Shown here: positions 37,607 through 45,955 of the stretch, piece after piece
How the letters are laid out: every line of letters starts with the position of its first letter
How positions within the stretch are numbered: position 1 is the stretch's first letter
Assembly: GCF_014647595.1 (NCBI RefSeq)
Contig: NZ_BMPM01000001.1
Coordinates: 620,001-684,000, forward strand
Length of the DNA: 64,000 nucleotides
Source: Paenarthrobacter histidinolovorans
GTDB lineage: Bacteria > Actinomycetota > Actinomycetes > Actinomycetales > Micrococcaceae
Direction: 5' to 3'
Made by a program: the position numbers and the translations under genes
Notes under the pieces: model-generated
What the model saw: only the letters and a program-made list of their open reading frames with translations
What the model was told of the DNA's origin: nothing
Databases searched by the model: none

Positions 37607-38512
37607 TTACACCGATCTGATGCGTGAGATCACTCCGGCGAACCCCTCCGCCAAGTCATCGGCGTTCACTTTGAAATACGACCACCCCGCGCTGAGGAAC
37701 GCTTCATCACGCCGGTTGTCCCTTGACTGCTGTTCCCTGGAAAGGTGATGTCTGCCGTCGTACTGGATCGCGATCCGGAAGCGTCGATAGCCAAGATCGG
37801 CCGTCGGCGACCACGGGTCCTCGGGATTCAGCGGCAACTGCAGTTCAGGTTCCGGAAGACCGGCGTCCCGCATAGCCAGGCGCAGGAAGGTCTCAGGAAA
37901 TGAGTCCGCGCCCACCCGCATTTCGTCCAACGCCAAACGCGCCTTCTCCACCCCTTGGAGGTTGGGATGTTGCCGGATGAGCAACCTCAAACCGGAACTA
38001 TGGGCATACGGCTCAGTACGCATCTCCAGGGCCGGCCTGGGCTGGCGGATGAGTTGGTCGCCCATCGCGATCACATACGGAAGCGGCAACGACTTCGCCA
38101 GATCAAGCCAGGTTCTGGGGCGGACCGCTACCGGAATCCCCTGGTGGTCCATGACTTCGCCCGGCAAAACACGAACTCTGTGACCAGTCACACCGGCCCG
38201 CCGAACCCGGGGTAGTTCATGCGGCTTGCTCAGGTGTACCGTTTCGCCGTTCCCCATCCACGGCGGCAGCCCCAACCCGGTCAGTACGGCCGCGGTTTCG
38301 TGCGAAACCCAGGCACCGGGGGTAGCTGCCGTAAGCACCCGAGCGCGCTCGATGAGATCCGGATCTGTTTCCTTTGGCAGGTAGATAAGCCGGCCGCCAT
38401 CCTTGATGTCCTTTGCCCGAAGACGCTTCCTGGGCACACCCAAAGCGCGCGACTCATAGACGGTAAAAGGACGGGCGCCGAGGACCTCGGGCAAGGGACT
38501 GATGCGAACCAT
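37607..38512 (-). CDS. DUF559 (Vsr-like endonuclease fold) protein with AbiEi-like N-terminal region
   Basis: A 301-residue protein. The N-terminal part (RPFTVYESRALGVPRKRL, then SHETAAVLTGLGLP) resembles the winged-helix plus AbiEi antitoxin fold found in many actinobacterial proteins. The C-terminal 100 residues form a DUF559 domain of the PD-(D/E)xK superfamily: FPETFLRLAM (first acid), ADLGYRRFRIAIQYDGRHH and RDNRRDEAFLSAGW. The usual IAIEYDG glutamate is Gln here. ATG 38512 is chosen; an in-frame TTG at 38581 would start inside the flanking repeat. The gene is bounded exactly by the two inverted hairpins. No toxin gene of an AbiE pair is next to it. Function unknown. Confidence 0.8.
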   Translation of the reverse strand: MVRISPLPEVLGARPFTVYESRALGVPRKRLRAKDIKDGGRLIYLPKETDPDLIERARVLTAATPGAWVSHETAAVLTGLGLPPWMGNGETVHLSKPHELPRVRRAGVTGHRVRVLPGEVMDHQGIPVAVRPRTWLDLAKSLPLPYVIAMGDQLIRQPRPALEMRTEPYAHSSGLRLLIRQHPNLQGVEKARLALDEMRVGADSFPETFLRLAMRDAGLPEPELQLPLNPEDPWSPTADLGYRRFRIAIQYDGRHHLSREQQSRDNRRDEAFLSAGWSYFKVNADDLAEGFAGVISRIRSV

Positions 38513-38578
38513 GCATTCCAGTGTCTCGGCAATGGGGCCATCGAATGGAGTTATCCACAGGTTCCCTTCGCCCAACTG

Positions 38579-38647
38579 CAACGCGGGGTCACTTATGGCC
38601 CATAAATGGCGGAAACATGGGCCATAAGTGACCCCGCGTTGCTTTAG
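38579..38647. repeat. Right copy of the 69-base inverted hairpin flanking the DUF559 gene
   Basis: Same 25-bp arms as the left copy (38579-38603 and 38617-38641), loop AAATGGCGGAAAC, in inverted orientation relative to it. It contains the TAA of the acyl-CoA synthetase gene at its outer edge. Confidence 0.95.
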
Positions 38648-40320
38648 AGGTGGAGGCGGGACACGGCTTCCTGGCGCATGTCCACTTTGCGGACCTTGCC
38701 GGAAACCGTCATGGGAAAGCTCTCGCGGATGTCGATGTATCGCGGGATCTTGTAGTGCGCCAGCTTGCCCCGGCAGTACTCCGCCAGGTCCGCCGCCGTC
38801 ACCGGCTCCGCGCCGGGCCTGAGGATGATGCAGGCCATCAGTTCCTCGCCGTATTTCGCGTCCGGCACGCCAATCACCTGCACATCCTGGATGGACGGGT
38901 GCAGATACAGGAACTCCTCGATCTCGCGCGGGTAGATGTTCTCCCCGCCCCGGATCACCATGTCCTTGATGCGGCCCTCAATCACCAGGTAGCCGTCCTC
39001 GTCCATGCGCGCAAGATCCCCGGTATGCATCCATCCCTCAGCGTCAATTGCCTCGGCCGTCTTGTCCGGCTGCCCCCAGTAGCCTTCCATCACGGCGTAT
39101 CCCCGGGTGCAGAGCTCGCCGATCACCCCGCGCTCCACCATTTCCCCGGAACCCGGGTCCACGATCCTGCTCTCCAGGTGCGGCATGGTCCGGCCCACGG
39201 TAGTCGTCCGTTGTTCCAGGGTGTCCCCGGCACGCGTCATGGTGGACACCGGCGAGGTCTCGGTCATGCCGTAGCAAATGGCCACATCCACCATGTGCAT
39301 CTCGTCGATGACCCGGCGCATCACTTCGATGGGACACAGCGAACCTGCCATCACCCCGGTTCGCAGGGTTGAGAGGTCGTAGGAGCCGAAATCCTCCAGC
39401 GCGAGCTCCGCGATGAACATGGTTGGCACTCCATACAGCGAGGTCCCGCCAAAGTCCTGCACCGCTTCCAGCGCGGCCGAAGGGCTGAATCCCCTGCCCG
39501 GAACGATGGTGGCCGCCCCGAAACTCAGAGCATTGAGATTCCCGATCACCATGCCGAAACAGTGGTAGAACGGCACCGGAATCACTACGCGGTCGTGCTC
39601 GGTGTAGCCCAGCAGCCGCCCAATCGAGTTTCCGTTGTTCAGGATGTTGTGGTGGGTCAGGGTTGCGCCCTTGGGAAAACCCGTGGTGCCCGAGGTGTAC
39701 TGCAGATTGATGGGGTCATGCGGGTCCAGTTGGGCCATACGGTCGCGCAGGGCCGAAAGCCCGACGCCGTCCGCCCGGGTCAGCAGCTCGGCGTACGTCA
39801 GTTCGTGGCCGGCTTCCGGAATGCCCACGCTGAGCCCCGCTGCAGGATCTCCGGGCAGGAACACAACCTCCTTGAGTTCAGGGCAGGTGGCCGCCGCTTG
39901 CCTGGCCATGCCAACGTAGTCGCTGTTCCTGTCCGTCGGGGCGGACACCAGCATCCGCATCCCGTTCTGCTTCACCACGAATTCCAGTTCGTGGCTCCGG
40001 TAGGCGGGATTCACGTTCACCAGCACCGCACCGATCTTGGCGGTGGCGTACTGGAGGATGGTCCACTCGGCGCAGTTGGGACTCCAGATGCCGATCCGTT
40101 CGCCCTTGGCCACGCCGGTGGCGAGCAGGGCGCGGGCGAGGCGATCGACGTCGTCGTTCAGTTTCTGGTAACTCCAGCGCCGGGCGTCACCGCCGGGCGA
40201 CGCGGCGGCTTCGATGAGGGCGTCCCGCAAAGGGAACTGGGCGGCAATTCGCTCAAAATTGGCGCCAATGGTCTCTTCGAGCAGCGGGACGTCAGTGTCT
40301 CCGGCAGTGTAGGACAACAT
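38644..40320 (-). CDS. AMP-binding acyl-CoA synthetase
   Basis: A 558-residue adenylate-forming ligase that activates a fatty or related acid to its CoA thioester through an acyl-AMP. Signatures are the P-loop YTSGTTGFPKGATLTHHN, the YGMTETSPVS motif, the hinge TGDLARMDEDGYLVIEGR and the C-terminal catalytic Lys in FPMTVSGKVRKVDM. Chain-length preference cannot be read. TAGCGT lies 6 bases before the ATG, indicating leaderless transcription. Its stop lies in the right copy of the flanking repeat. Confidence 0.92.
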   Translation of the reverse strand: MLSYTAGDTDVPLLEETIGANFERIAAQFPLRDALIEAAASPGGDARRWSYQKLNDDVDRLARALLATGVAKGERIGIWSPNCAEWTILQYATAKIGAVLVNVNPAYRSHELEFVVKQNGMRMLVSAPTDRNSDYVGMARQAAATCPELKEVVFLPGDPAAGLSVGIPEAGHELTYAELLTRADGVGLSALRDRMAQLDPHDPINLQYTSGTTGFPKGATLTHHNILNNGNSIGRLLGYTEHDRVVIPVPFYHCFGMVIGNLNALSFGAATIVPGRGFSPSAALEAVQDFGGTSLYGVPTMFIAELALEDFGSYDLSTLRTGVMAGSLCPIEVMRRVIDEMHMVDVAICYGMTETSPVSTMTRAGDTLEQRTTTVGRTMPHLESRIVDPGSGEMVERGVIGELCTRGYAVMEGYWGQPDKTAEAIDAEGWMHTGDLARMDEDGYLVIEGRIKDMVIRGGENIYPREIEEFLYLHPSIQDVQVIGVPDAKYGEELMACIILRPGAEPVTAADLAEYCRGKLAHYKIPRYIDIRESFPMTVSGKVRKVDMRQEAVSRLHL

Positions 40321-40403
40321 GACGGAACGCTACCAAGCCCTGCCGCGCAACAGAACCGTAACCACCTCCAGTGGCACCGTGTCCTGCCGGTAGGGTTGAA
40401 ACC

Positions 40404-40682
40404 ATGAGTGCACCCATTGACCTGCAGGCCACGTTCATCCCCAACGAAGGCGAGTTCTTCCGCGTGAAGCTCGCCTTGGAAATCGCGATCGATGAGGTCG
40501 TCAACGAACCCGGCTGCATCCGCTACGAACTGACTGAAGCCACCGAGGAAAAGCTCGTCCTGACCGAGCGTTGGGAATCCGAGGAGCTGCTGGACAAGCA
40601 CTCCAAGGGCATCGCTGTCCAGGACCTGAACGAGTCACTCAGCGCGCTGCTTGCCGAGCCCGTAAAGCTGGAACGTCTATAG
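40404..40682 (+). CDS. Antibiotic biosynthesis monooxygenase (ABM) family protein
   Basis: A 92-residue dimeric alpha-beta barrel protein similar to YgiN-type quinol monooxygenases: ATFIPNEGEFFRVKLALEIA, then EPGCIRYELTEATEEK and ERWESEELLDKHSKG. Substrate unknown. ATG 40404 is supported by TAGGGT 7 bases upstream (leaderless). It diverges from the acyl-CoA synthetase and converges on the thioredoxin gene across a perfect palindrome. Confidence 0.87.
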   Translation: MSAPIDLQATFIPNEGEFFRVKLALEIAIDEVVNEPGCIRYELTEATEEKLVLTERWESEELLDKHSKGIAVQDLNESLSALLAEPVKLERL

Positions 40683-40710
40683 GAGACCGCTCAAGCACTG
40701 CCAGGACGCC

Positions 40711-40758
40711 TTAAAGCCTCGAGGTCGCCGGAAATTTCCGGCGACCTCGAGGCTTTAA
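40711..40758. repeat. 48-base perfect palindrome between convergent genes
   Basis: Centred at GGAAATTTCC; both 24-base arms match without mismatch, beginning TTAAAGCCTCGAGG. A/T-rich ends (TTTAA on both strands) make bidirectional termination plausible. It is unrelated in sequence to the palindromes at 20518 and 37542. Confidence 0.92.
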
Positions 40759-40780
40759 CGGCGATTTCGCCGGGTGGAGT

Positions 40781-41170
40781 CTAGTTTTCCTGTGCCTTTT
40801 CCTGTGCTTCGGCACGGGACTTGGCGACGTGGGCGTGGACTTCTTCCATGTTCAGGCCCTTCACGGCATCAATGACCTGCTCAAGCTGCTGGGCATTCAG
40901 CGCGCCGGGCTGCGAGAAGACGAGCACCTTTTCGCGGAAAGCCATCAGCGTGGGGATGGACGTGATTCCGGCTTCGGCGGCGAGCTGCTGCTCGGCTTCG
41001 GTGTCCACTTTGGCGAAGACGACGTCGGAGTGCTTTTCCGATGCTGCTCCGTAGGTGGGCGCGAACTGCCGGCAGGGGCCGCACCATGCAGCCCAGAAAT
41101 CCACCAGGACAATGTCGTTGTCCTCGATGGTCGATGCGAACTGTTCACCAGTGATGTCAACTGTAGCCAT
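40781..41170 (-). CDS. trxA: Thioredoxin
   Basis: A 129-residue thioredoxin with the active site WAAWCGPCRQF and cis-Pro region GITSIPTLMAF. A C-terminal helix of about 20 residues (KSRAEAQEKAQEN end) extends beyond the 105-residue core. It reduces protein disulfides in the cytoplasm. ATG 41170 is chosen because TACCGT lies 6 bases upstream (leaderless). It diverges from the TetR/ABC exporter operon. Confidence 0.92.
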   Translation of the reverse strand: MATVDITGEQFASTIEDNDIVLVDFWAAWCGPCRQFAPTYGAASEKHSDVVFAKVDTEAEQQLAAEAGITSIPTLMAFREKVLVFSQPGALNAQQLEQVIDAVKGLNMEEVHAHVAKSRAEAQEKAQEN

Positions 41171-41311
41171 GGTCCCACGGTACGCGTCCCGGCCGGTGAA
41201 GTCCCGCCGGATGTCCCCCTGTTCGCTTCCCGCGTCACTGGGAATAAAGCGGCAGCCTTCCGAATCAGGAACCCCTTGATTCGCATTGAACAAGTGTTTA
41301 GCGTATGAAAC

Positions 41312-41989
41312 ATGCGTTCAACCGCAGACGATTTAACCACCCGGGCCCGCATCAGGGACGCCGCCATCGGGCTCTTCGGCCGCGAGGGTTTCTCCCGCGC
41401 CACAGTCCGGGCGGTCGCCTCCCTTGCCGGCGTCAGCCCAGGGCTGGTCATTCATCATTTCGGCAGCAAGGCCGGTCTCCGCGAGGCCTGCGACCAGCAC
41501 GTCCTCGCCCAAACAGCCACCCAGGGCCGGGAAAAGGCGGACCCGGGTTCCACCGGCAGGCTCATCCAGGACTACCTGAACAATCCGGATCAATACACGG
41601 AAGAGATCGCCTACATCCGACGCAGCCTGGGCGATGAGTCCGACGCGGGCGATGCCTTCTTCGACGCCGTCGTGAAGCAGTGCCAGGACATCATTCACAC
41701 CGGCATCGAAGCGGGCACCATCCGGAAATTCGACGACATCCGATCCGTCGCGGTGGTCATCGCCTCCAACAGCCTCGCAGTCCTCATGCTGGGCAGGCAT
41801 CTCTCACGGTCCTTGGGCGTTCCGGCTCCGGAGCCCAACGGCATCGCCCCTGACCTCCTGCGTCAGCTCACCCTGCCACTCCTTGAGATCTATACGCATG
41901 GCTTCTACTCGGACCCGCGCTTTTTGAACGCAGCCCGCGAAGCCCTGGAAGAAAACAACGCCAACAACGGAAGGGAGCATGCCCCGTGA
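41312..41989 (+). CDS. TetR family regulator of an ABC exporter
   Basis: A 225-residue repressor. The helix-turn-helix is at about residues 8-55: IRDAAIGLFGREGFSRATVR and GVSPGLVIHHFGSKAGL. The C-terminal ligand domain is of the TetR_C type. TAGCGT lies 7 bases before the ATG. Its stop overlaps the GTG start of the ABC ATPase gene (GTGA at 41986), so it is the first gene of the exporter operon and probably represses it. Confidence 0.92.
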   Translation: MRSTADDLTTRARIRDAAIGLFGREGFSRATVRAVASLAGVSPGLVIHHFGSKAGLREACDQHVLAQTATQGREKADPGSTGRLIQDYLNNPDQYTEEIAYIRRSLGDESDAGDAFFDAVVKQCQDIIHTGIEAGTIRKFDDIRSVAVVIASNSLAVLMLGRHLSRSLGVPAPEPNGIAPDLLRQLTLPLLEIYTHGFYSDPRFLNAAREALEENNANNGREHAP

Positions 41990-42975
41990 CCCAGGCAATC
42001 GTCGTCGAGGGGTTACGCAAGAAGTTCGGTCAGCGCGAGGTTCTGCACGGATTGGATTTCGCTGTGGAACCCGGCACTGTGTTCGGGGTGATCGGGCCAA
42101 ACGGCGCTGGAAAGACCACCACCATGCGCTGCCTGTTGGACATCATCCGGCCCAGCGCGGGTTCCATCTCCGTCCTGGGCCAGGATCCGAGGCGGGCGGG
42201 GACGGAGCTCCGCAAGCGGATCGGCTATCTTCCTGGAGAGCTGTACCTGGAGAACCGCACCACAGGCCGCCGCATGCTGGAGCATTTTGCTGCGATCAGT
42301 GGCCCGGTGGACCAACGGCACGTGAACGATCTCGCGGACCGGCTCCACCTGGACCTGGACCGGCAGACCCGCAAGCTTTCCAAGGGAAACAAGCAAAAGC
42401 TCGGACTCCTGCAGGCCTTCATGCACAAGCCTGAGCTTCTTGTCCTGGACGAACCCACCAGCGGGCTTGACCCCCTGGTCCAGCAGGTTTTCCATGCCAT
42501 GGTCCGCGAGGCCGTGGATGGCGGTGCCACCGTGTTCCTCAGTTCGCACGTGCTGAGCGAAGTCCAACTGGCCGCCGACGCCGTCGCCATCCTCCGCGAT
42601 GGCAACATTGTCACCGTTTCCACCGTGGAGGCCCTGCGGACTGCGGCGGTCAGGCAGCTTCGCTTCAACAGCACCGGAACGGAAGCGCACGACGTCGGCG
42701 CGCTGCTGGCACGGGTGCCCGGCGTCGCCAATGTGGCGGTGCGGGAGCTGCCGGCCGATGGCCACGCGGCAGGAACCGTGGAAGCCACCGCCACGCTGTC
42801 CGGTCATATCCAACCGCTGGTCCAGGAACTGGCGCGGCTGCACCTGACAGACCTGGTCCTTGAAGAGCCGGACCTGGAAGAGGCTGTCCTGACCCTCTAC
42901 ACGGGCGGAGATGCTTCCAGTATTGGGAATGCACCGGGAGCCAGCCGACAACCGGAAGGAGCCCACCGTGCCTAG
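41986..42975 (+). CDS. ABC transporter ATP-binding protein (ABC-2 type exporter)
   Basis: A 329-residue ATPase. Walker A GPNGAGKTTT, signature LSKGNKQKLGLLQAF (in place of LSGGQ), Walker B LLVLDEPTSG and the H-loop SSHVLSE are all present. The C-terminal roughly 90 residues form a regulatory domain. GTG 41986 overlaps the TetR stop and is preceded by GGAAGGGAG. With the next permease it forms a drug or lipid exporter; substrate unknown. Confidence 0.92.
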   Translation: MTQAIVVEGLRKKFGQREVLHGLDFAVEPGTVFGVIGPNGAGKTTTMRCLLDIIRPSAGSISVLGQDPRRAGTELRKRIGYLPGELYLENRTTGRRMLEHFAAISGPVDQRHVNDLADRLHLDLDRQTRKLSKGNKQKLGLLQAFMHKPELLVLDEPTSGLDPLVQQVFHAMVREAVDGGATVFLSSHVLSEVQLAADAVAILRDGNIVTVSTVEALRTAAVRQLRFNSTGTEAHDVGALLARVPGVANVAVRELPADGHAAGTVEATATLSGHIQPLVQELARLHLTDLVLEEPDLEEAVLTLYTGGDASSIGNAPGASRQPEGAHRA

Positions 42976-43768
42976 GCCACTGCCCCTGTTCACCAAAGCT
43001 CTGACTGATTCGTGGCGCTCCACTGTGGCGTGGGCCGTGGGGCTCACGGGCGCGATCATGCTGTACCTGCCGCTGTACCCCTCCATCGGAGGCAGCGCCC
43101 AGATGCAGCAGATGATCGATGCCCTGCCCCAAGGCATGACCAAGGCCCTGAACTACGACCAAATAGCCACAGGTCCCGGCTACACCCAGGCCACCCTTTT
43201 CGGACTGATCGGCTTCCTGCTGATGTCCATGGCTTCGGTGGGTTGGGGCGCGGCCGCGGTGGGAGGGGATGAGGAATCCGGGCTCCTGGAACTTACCCTT
43301 GCCCATAGCGTGACCCGCGTGCAGGTAGTCCTTGAGCGGGCTTTGGCCATTCTGGTCCGCATTGTCCTGCTCGCTGCGTTGGTCTTCGTGCTGGTGCTGG
43401 TACTGAACGGACCCGCGAAACTTGAAATCGACGTCGGGCACCTTTTTGGCGCCGTGCTGCTGTTTGCCGCCCTGGCCCTTCTGAGCGGTACAGCGGCATT
43501 GTTCGCCGGCGCCCTGACAGGTCGAAAGGTGTACGGAGTCGCTGCCGGTGCTGCTGTTGCGGTCCTCGGCTACGTTTTCAACGCTGTGGGACGGCAAAGT
43601 CCCGACGTGGAGTGGCTGCTGAACCTTTCGCCGTATCACTGGGCCTACGGCAATTCACCCGTGTCCAACGGGGCTGATTGGGGCGCCGTGACAGGGTTGC
43701 TGTGCATATCGGCGGCACTGGTGGCGCTGGGAACCTTGGCCTTGCAGCGCCGCGATGTCGGCGTCTAG
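42968..43768 (+). CDS. ABC-2 type exporter permease
   Basis: A 266-residue membrane protein with about six helices and the DEESGLLELTLAHSVTRVQVV segment typical of ABC-2 permeases of the ABC_ATPase/permease pairs in antibiotic export. GTG 42968 is preceded by GGAAGGAG and overlaps the ATPase stop. It converges with the thioesterase gene, the stop codons being 3 bases apart or overlapping. Confidence 0.88.
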   Translation: MPRPLPLFTKALTDSWRSTVAWAVGLTGAIMLYLPLYPSIGGSAQMQQMIDALPQGMTKALNYDQIATGPGYTQATLFGLIGFLLMSMASVGWGAAAVGGDEESGLLELTLAHSVTRVQVVLERALAILVRIVLLAALVFVLVLVLNGPAKLEIDVGHLFGAVLLFAALALLSGTAALFAGALTGRKVYGVAAGAAVAVLGYVFNAVGRQSPDVEWLLNLSPYHWAYGNSPVSNGADWGAVTGLLCISAALVALGTLALQRRDVGV

Positions 43769-44310
43769 TTCCAGACGTGCGGTGCGGGACGGCGCGCTCC
43801 CGGGAGCGCGTTGTTTTCGCGCCACTCGTGGATCCATCCGGGCAGTTCAAGGTCCGCGGGCGGCGCACCGAACTCTGCGATGATCTCTTCCTGGGTTACC
43901 GGCTTGCCCTTGGCAACCAGTCGGGTGGCGATGTGGGCACGGGCGTAGATCTCGCCGTCAACCACCATGCGCTGCTCGAAGTAGATCGCTTTGGTGTCGA
44001 GCCCTATGATTCGGGTTTCAATGGTGTAGCGCTGCCACAACTGCAAGGATTTACGGAACGCAATGGTCTCCCCCGCAGCTACCGGGCTCCAGCCCCGCTT
44101 GCGCATCTTGTTCCAGATCCCGCTGCGTACCATGAGGTCGAACCGGCCCAAGTCCATCAGGGAAAAGTACATGCCGTTGTTGACGTGCATGGCGATGTCG
44201 ATGTCTGTGGGCAGCACCCGCAAGGGCAGCGACGATTCGTCCCAAACATTGAGGGCCGGGCGCTTGGAGGACGTAAACAGCAACATGAGGGTGCGAAGAA
44301 GCAGGTGCAT
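43765..44310 (-). CDS. Acyl-CoA thioesterase, hotdog fold (4HBT-like)
   Basis: A 181-residue protein of the thioesterase family with the DIDIAMHVNNGMYFSLMDLGRF motif region (catalytic Asp and the HVNN turn) and FAQRM-like strand IYFEQRMVVDGEIYARA. It probably hydrolyses acyl-CoA esters. ATG 44310 is chosen because TAACAT lies 7 bases upstream; a longer in-frame start at 44340 or 44373 is possible but would add a hydrophobic leader without a ribosome site. Confidence 0.82.
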   Translation of the reverse strand: MHLLLRTLMLLFTSSKRPALNVWDESSLPLRVLPTDIDIAMHVNNGMYFSLMDLGRFDLMVRSGIWNKMRKRGWSPVAAGETIAFRKSLQLWQRYTIETRIIGLDTKAIYFEQRMVVDGEIYARAHIATRLVAKGKPVTQEEIIAEFGAPPADLELPGWIHEWRENNALPGARRPAPHVWN

Positions 44311-44517
44311 GACAGCAATGTTACCCATCAGTAACTTCATGTGGAAGATGCCGCCCGCAATGTGGGACGCCACCCGGATTTCGCCGAAGGACCGAGCACG
44401 CGCCGGGCTGTTGGTTCAACTTTATGTCCAACGATTGCACTAACGTTTACCGCAGGTTCATCAAAGACGTGCACAATATCTGGAACTCGTATTGGAAGAA
44501 CACATCAGGGGGTCCCT

Positions 44518-44736
44518 TTGAGCACGCTGCAAACCACCAGGCCCAGCGGCGACGTCTGGCCCGAACTCCAGCGCCACCAGGCCGTGGCACTCCAGGACGC
44601 GCGCGGGAACCGCATCGAAGGAACCCTGGACGGAATGACCGACGACCGCAGCACCCTCTGGATCCAGCTCAAGGGTGGCCTGGGCCGTCAGTTGGTGCAC
44701 CACCTGGACGGCTACTGGCTGGAAACCACCGCCTGA
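44518..44736 (+). CDS. Small conserved-looking protein, 72 residues, TTG start
   Basis: A 72-residue protein (STLQTTRPSGDVWPELQRHQ...) with a strongly charged, basic character and an LDGMTDDRSTLWIQLKGGLG segment suggestive of a small beta-barrel such as an SH3-like or Hfq-like fold, but no family is recognised. TTG 44518 is favoured because AGGGGG sits 5 to 6 bases before it. It ends 41 bases before a potassium channel gene on the same strand. Confidence 0.6.
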   Translation: MSTLQTTRPSGDVWPELQRHQAVALQDARGNRIEGTLDGMTDDRSTLWIQLKGGLGRQLVHHLDGYWLETTA

Positions 44737-44765
44737 GAACGCCTTCCGCCGGCCCGGCCAGTGGC

Positions 44766-44777
44766 TAGTATTCCCGT
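44766..44777 (+). promoter_or_regulatory. -10 box of the leaderless potassium channel gene
   Basis: TAGTAT (44766-44771) lies 6 bases before the ATG at 44778 with no ribosome site between them, the clearest of the leaderless starts in this window. Confidence 0.65.
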
Positions 44778-45536
44778 ATGACTCAAGCGCGATACCGGGA
44801 CCTCGTCGAATGGCCACTCATGGCCACGGCACTGATATTCCTCGCCGCCTACGCGTGGCAGGTCATTGGCCGGGTCGACGGGCCCTCGGCAGCGCCTTTC
44901 GAAGTGATTCTCTGGATCACCTGGGGGATCTTCGCGCTGGACTACTTCGTCAACCTCTGGCTTGCCGAAGACCGCATGCGCTGGTTTGTCTGGAACCTCC
45001 ACGAACTCCTGATCGTGGTGCTCCCCTTCTTCCGGCCCTTGCGGCTGCTGCGCCTGGTCACGTTGCTCTCCGTGCTGCAACGCACCGTGGGCGAAACACT
45101 TCGGGGACGGGTGGCCACCTACGTCGCCGGGGCCGCCGCCATGCTCATCCTCATCGGCGCCCTTGCGGTGTTGGATGTTGAACAGAACGCCCCCGACGCC
45201 AAGATCCTGACCTTTGGTGATGCAGCCTGGTGGGCCGTCACCACCATCACCACCGTGGGCTACGGCGATCTGTACCCGGTGACGCCTATTGGCAGGGTGG
45301 TGGCCGCGGCCCTGATGATGAGCGGCATTGCGGTCCTGGGTATCGTGACAGCCTCCATCGCGTCCTGGCTCGTGCAGCGGATCGAGGAGAATGCCGAGGG
45401 CGTCGCCGCCGCCGCGGGAGAAAAGGCTGCAGCGGCCGAGGAACCCGTCCTGGCCGAGATGGCGGATCTTGTCAAGGAGATTGCTGCCCTGCGGCTGGAG
45501 ATCGCGGAACTCCGGAAAATCTCCGAGAGTCGCTGA
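44778..45536 (+). CDS. Voltage-gated-like potassium channel
   Basis: A 252-residue ion channel of the VIC superfamily with six membrane segments, basic S4-like stretch (PLRLLRLVTLLSVLQR), pore helix and the selectivity filter TTVGYGDLYPV. A C-terminal coiled coil (about residues 205-250, EEPVLAEMADLVKEI) should drive tetramerisation. It carries K+ across the cytoplasmic membrane. The start is leaderless. Confidence 0.92.
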   Translation: MTQARYRDLVEWPLMATALIFLAAYAWQVIGRVDGPSAAPFEVILWITWGIFALDYFVNLWLAEDRMRWFVWNLHELLIVVLPFFRPLRLLRLVTLLSVLQRTVGETLRGRVATYVAGAAAMLILIGALAVLDVEQNAPDAKILTFGDAAWWAVTTITTVGYGDLYPVTPIGRVVAAALMMSGIAVLGIVTASIASWLVQRIEENAEGVAAAAGEKAAAAEEPVLAEMADLVKEIAALRLEIAELRKISESR

Positions 45537-45702
45537 GCGGCCGCTTCGGACCTTTCGCGCACAGGTCGGCCGGGCCGTCACCACCCACTTTGGCCACTCG
45601 TGCCCCGTGACATGCCGTGGTCTTCGGCGTGTCCCCCGGCTCTGAGAATCAAAATGGGTGGTGGCCGTACACCCCTCGGCCCTGACGGCATCCTCAAGAG
45701 CA

Positions 45703-45739
45703 CAAAAAAATCCCCGGAACCACTGGTTCCGGGGATTTT
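45703..45739 (-). terminator. Rho-independent terminator after tRNA-Tyr
   Basis: A 15-bp perfect stem (AAAATCCCCGGAACC 45707-45721 and its complement 45725-45739) with a 3-base loop, followed on the minus strand by a run of seven T. Confidence 0.92.
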
Positions 45740-45746
45740 CCTTGGG

Positions 45747-45828
45747 TGGCAGATGAGGGATTCGAACCCCCGTAGGCGTTGCCAGCTGATTTACAGTCAG
45801 CCCCCTTTGGCCGCTCGGGTAATCTGCC
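45747..45828 (-). tRNA. tRNA-Tyr (anticodon GTA)
   Basis: An 82-base class II tRNA: acceptor GGCAGAT, D-arm CCCGAGCGGCCAAAGGGG, anticodon arm CTGACTGTAAATCAG with GTA, a long variable arm and T-arm GGGGGTTCGAATCCC. No CCA is encoded. Confidence 0.94.
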
Positions 45829-45955
45829 GAACTTCAAAAGAAGATCACTTCCGGAGACCATTTCTTTCGATCCGGTAACCGAAGGCAGAGACAACCTTAC
45901 AGAAGTTTCAGCGAAGAATCTAATCGAGCGCAGACACCCCGGATTTCCGCGTATT

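Noticed and set aside
37607..38581. Complete AbiE toxin-antitoxin pair
   Set aside because: Only an AbiEi-like region is present; no nucleotidyltransferase AbiEii gene lies beside it.
37536..38647. Classical insertion sequence
   Set aside because: Terminal inverted repeats are present, but the gene is not a DDE or HUH transposase and no target-site duplication is visible; reported instead as an unusual cassette.
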